Shown piece by piece: positions 33,902-34,194 of a DNA stretch of 34,194 nt (the stretch's first letter is position 1; the number at the start of each line of letters is the position of its first letter). A program made the translations under genes and the position numbers. The notes beneath the pieces were generated by a model, which saw only the letters and a program-made list of their open reading frames with translations, ran no database searches and was not told where the DNA came from. This DNA comes from Candidatus Rokuibacteriota bacterium (GTDB lineage Bacteria; Methylomirabilota; Methylomirabilia; Rokubacteriales; CSP1-6). The DNA is taken from positions 1-34,194 of the forward strand of contig JACQWB010000226.1 of assembly GCA_016209385.1 (NCBI GenBank), written 5' to 3'.

Positions 33902-34194
33902 TCAGTGCTCCGCCAGTTCGAGGGGCGGCTCGGCTGGCTCCCGCTCCCTCAGGACGAAGGCCTCCCCCTCGCAGTCCACCTCGATTTGGGTCCCCTCCGA
34001 GAACTGCCCGCGCACGATGGCCTCGGCCAGCGGATCCTCGATGTGCTTCTGGATGGTGCGGCGGAGCTGACGCGCCCCGTAGATCGGGTCGTACCCCTTC
34101 CGGACGAGCAGCTCCTCCGCGGCCAGGGACAGGAGAAGACGGATGCCTTTGTCGACGAGCTGCTTGTTGATGCGGTCGATCATGAGCCGGATGA
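33902..34194 (-). CDS. Clp AAA+ ATPase, C-terminal end (ClpC/ClpA/ClpB type), truncated by window edge
   Basis: Only the last 97 residues are in the window; the frame is open to the right edge. It contains the small helical domain following the second AAA+ module: KGYDPIYGARQLRRTIQKH, with the sensor-2 arginine in GARQLRR, then IEDPLAEAIVRGQF and a short beta end. The sequence IEDPLAEAI is closest to ClpC/ClpA-type unfoldases that work with ClpP, but the D1 and D2 domains needed to choose among ClpA, ClpB and ClpC are missing, so I give no symbol. The last residues are acidic and Pro-rich (PAEPPLELAEH). Separated from bamA by 54 bases. Confidence 0.88.
   Translation of the reverse strand, partial: IRLMIDRINKQLVDKGIRLLLSLAAEELLVRKGYDPIYGARQLRRTIQKHIEDPLAEAIVRGQFSEGTQIEVDCEGEAFVLREREPAEPPLELAEH

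Noticed and set aside
1-34194. tRNA, rRNA, CRISPR, insertion sequence, prophage or defence island
   Set aside because: I looked for cloverleaf-like segments, regularly spaced repeats, transposase motifs and direct repeats in the gaps and saw none; the genes are all core-type.

Overview
This is a GC-rich, gene-dense stretch of a Gram-negative (diderm, LPS-making) bacterial chromosome. Every gene I can support lies on the minus strand, so genes are read here from high to low coordinate. The combination of LpxI, an LpxJ-type (DUF374) acyltransferase, split RfaE1/RfaE2, very high GC and frequent GTG starts would fit Methylomirabilota/Rokubacteria (NC10) or a deltaproteobacterial-type lineage. That placement is inference; no rRNA or other decisive marker is present.

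Block A (34194 to about 16429) is an envelope-assembly supercluster. It holds the 3' end of a Clp AAA+ ATPase, then bamA, ompH/skp, lpxD, lpxA, a Gfo/Idh/MocA oxidoreductase, lpxI, lpxB, an lpxJ-like acyltransferase, waaA, lpxK, waaF and five consecutive GT4 glycosyltransferases. Together these build lipid A, attach Kdo, add heptose and extend the core oligosaccharide. BamA and OmpH supply outer-membrane protein insertion and its periplasmic chaperone. Genes from lpxD down are mostly joined by 1-22 nt overlaps.

Block B (16364 to 9931) starts at a convincing sigma70-type promoter (TTGAAA-N17-TACACT). It carries rfaE1, rfaE2, a WaaC-like heptosyltransferase, a WaaE-like GT2, trpS (with a probable 4Fe-4S cysteine motif), scpA, scpB and an RluB-family pseudouridine synthase. 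It supplies ADP-heptose for Block A, plus unrelated housekeeping functions.

Block C (about 9925 to 1354) is pheA, hisC, tyrA, aroA, cmk, plsC, rpsA and sppA: the end of the shikimate pathway and the Phe/Tyr branches, followed by the widespread cmk-rpsA neighbourhood. The main anomaly of the window is here: hisC has a clear in-frame amber codon at codon 39, exactly where the family has Lys in the I-K-L-x-S-N-E-N-P motif.

Block D is a roughly 540-base non-coding gap with a less GC-rich, promoter-like pocket, then the 5' part of a CstA-family transporter gene that runs off the left edge.

No tRNA, rRNA, CRISPR array, insertion sequence or phage gene was seen. I see no evidence of a wholly new defence or mobile system. 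The points worth a second look are the hisC nonsense codon, the unusual composition of the lipid A cluster (no fabZ, a GnnA-like oxidoreductase without GnnB, an LpxJ-type acyltransferase), the Fe-S type TrpRS and several leader hairpins.
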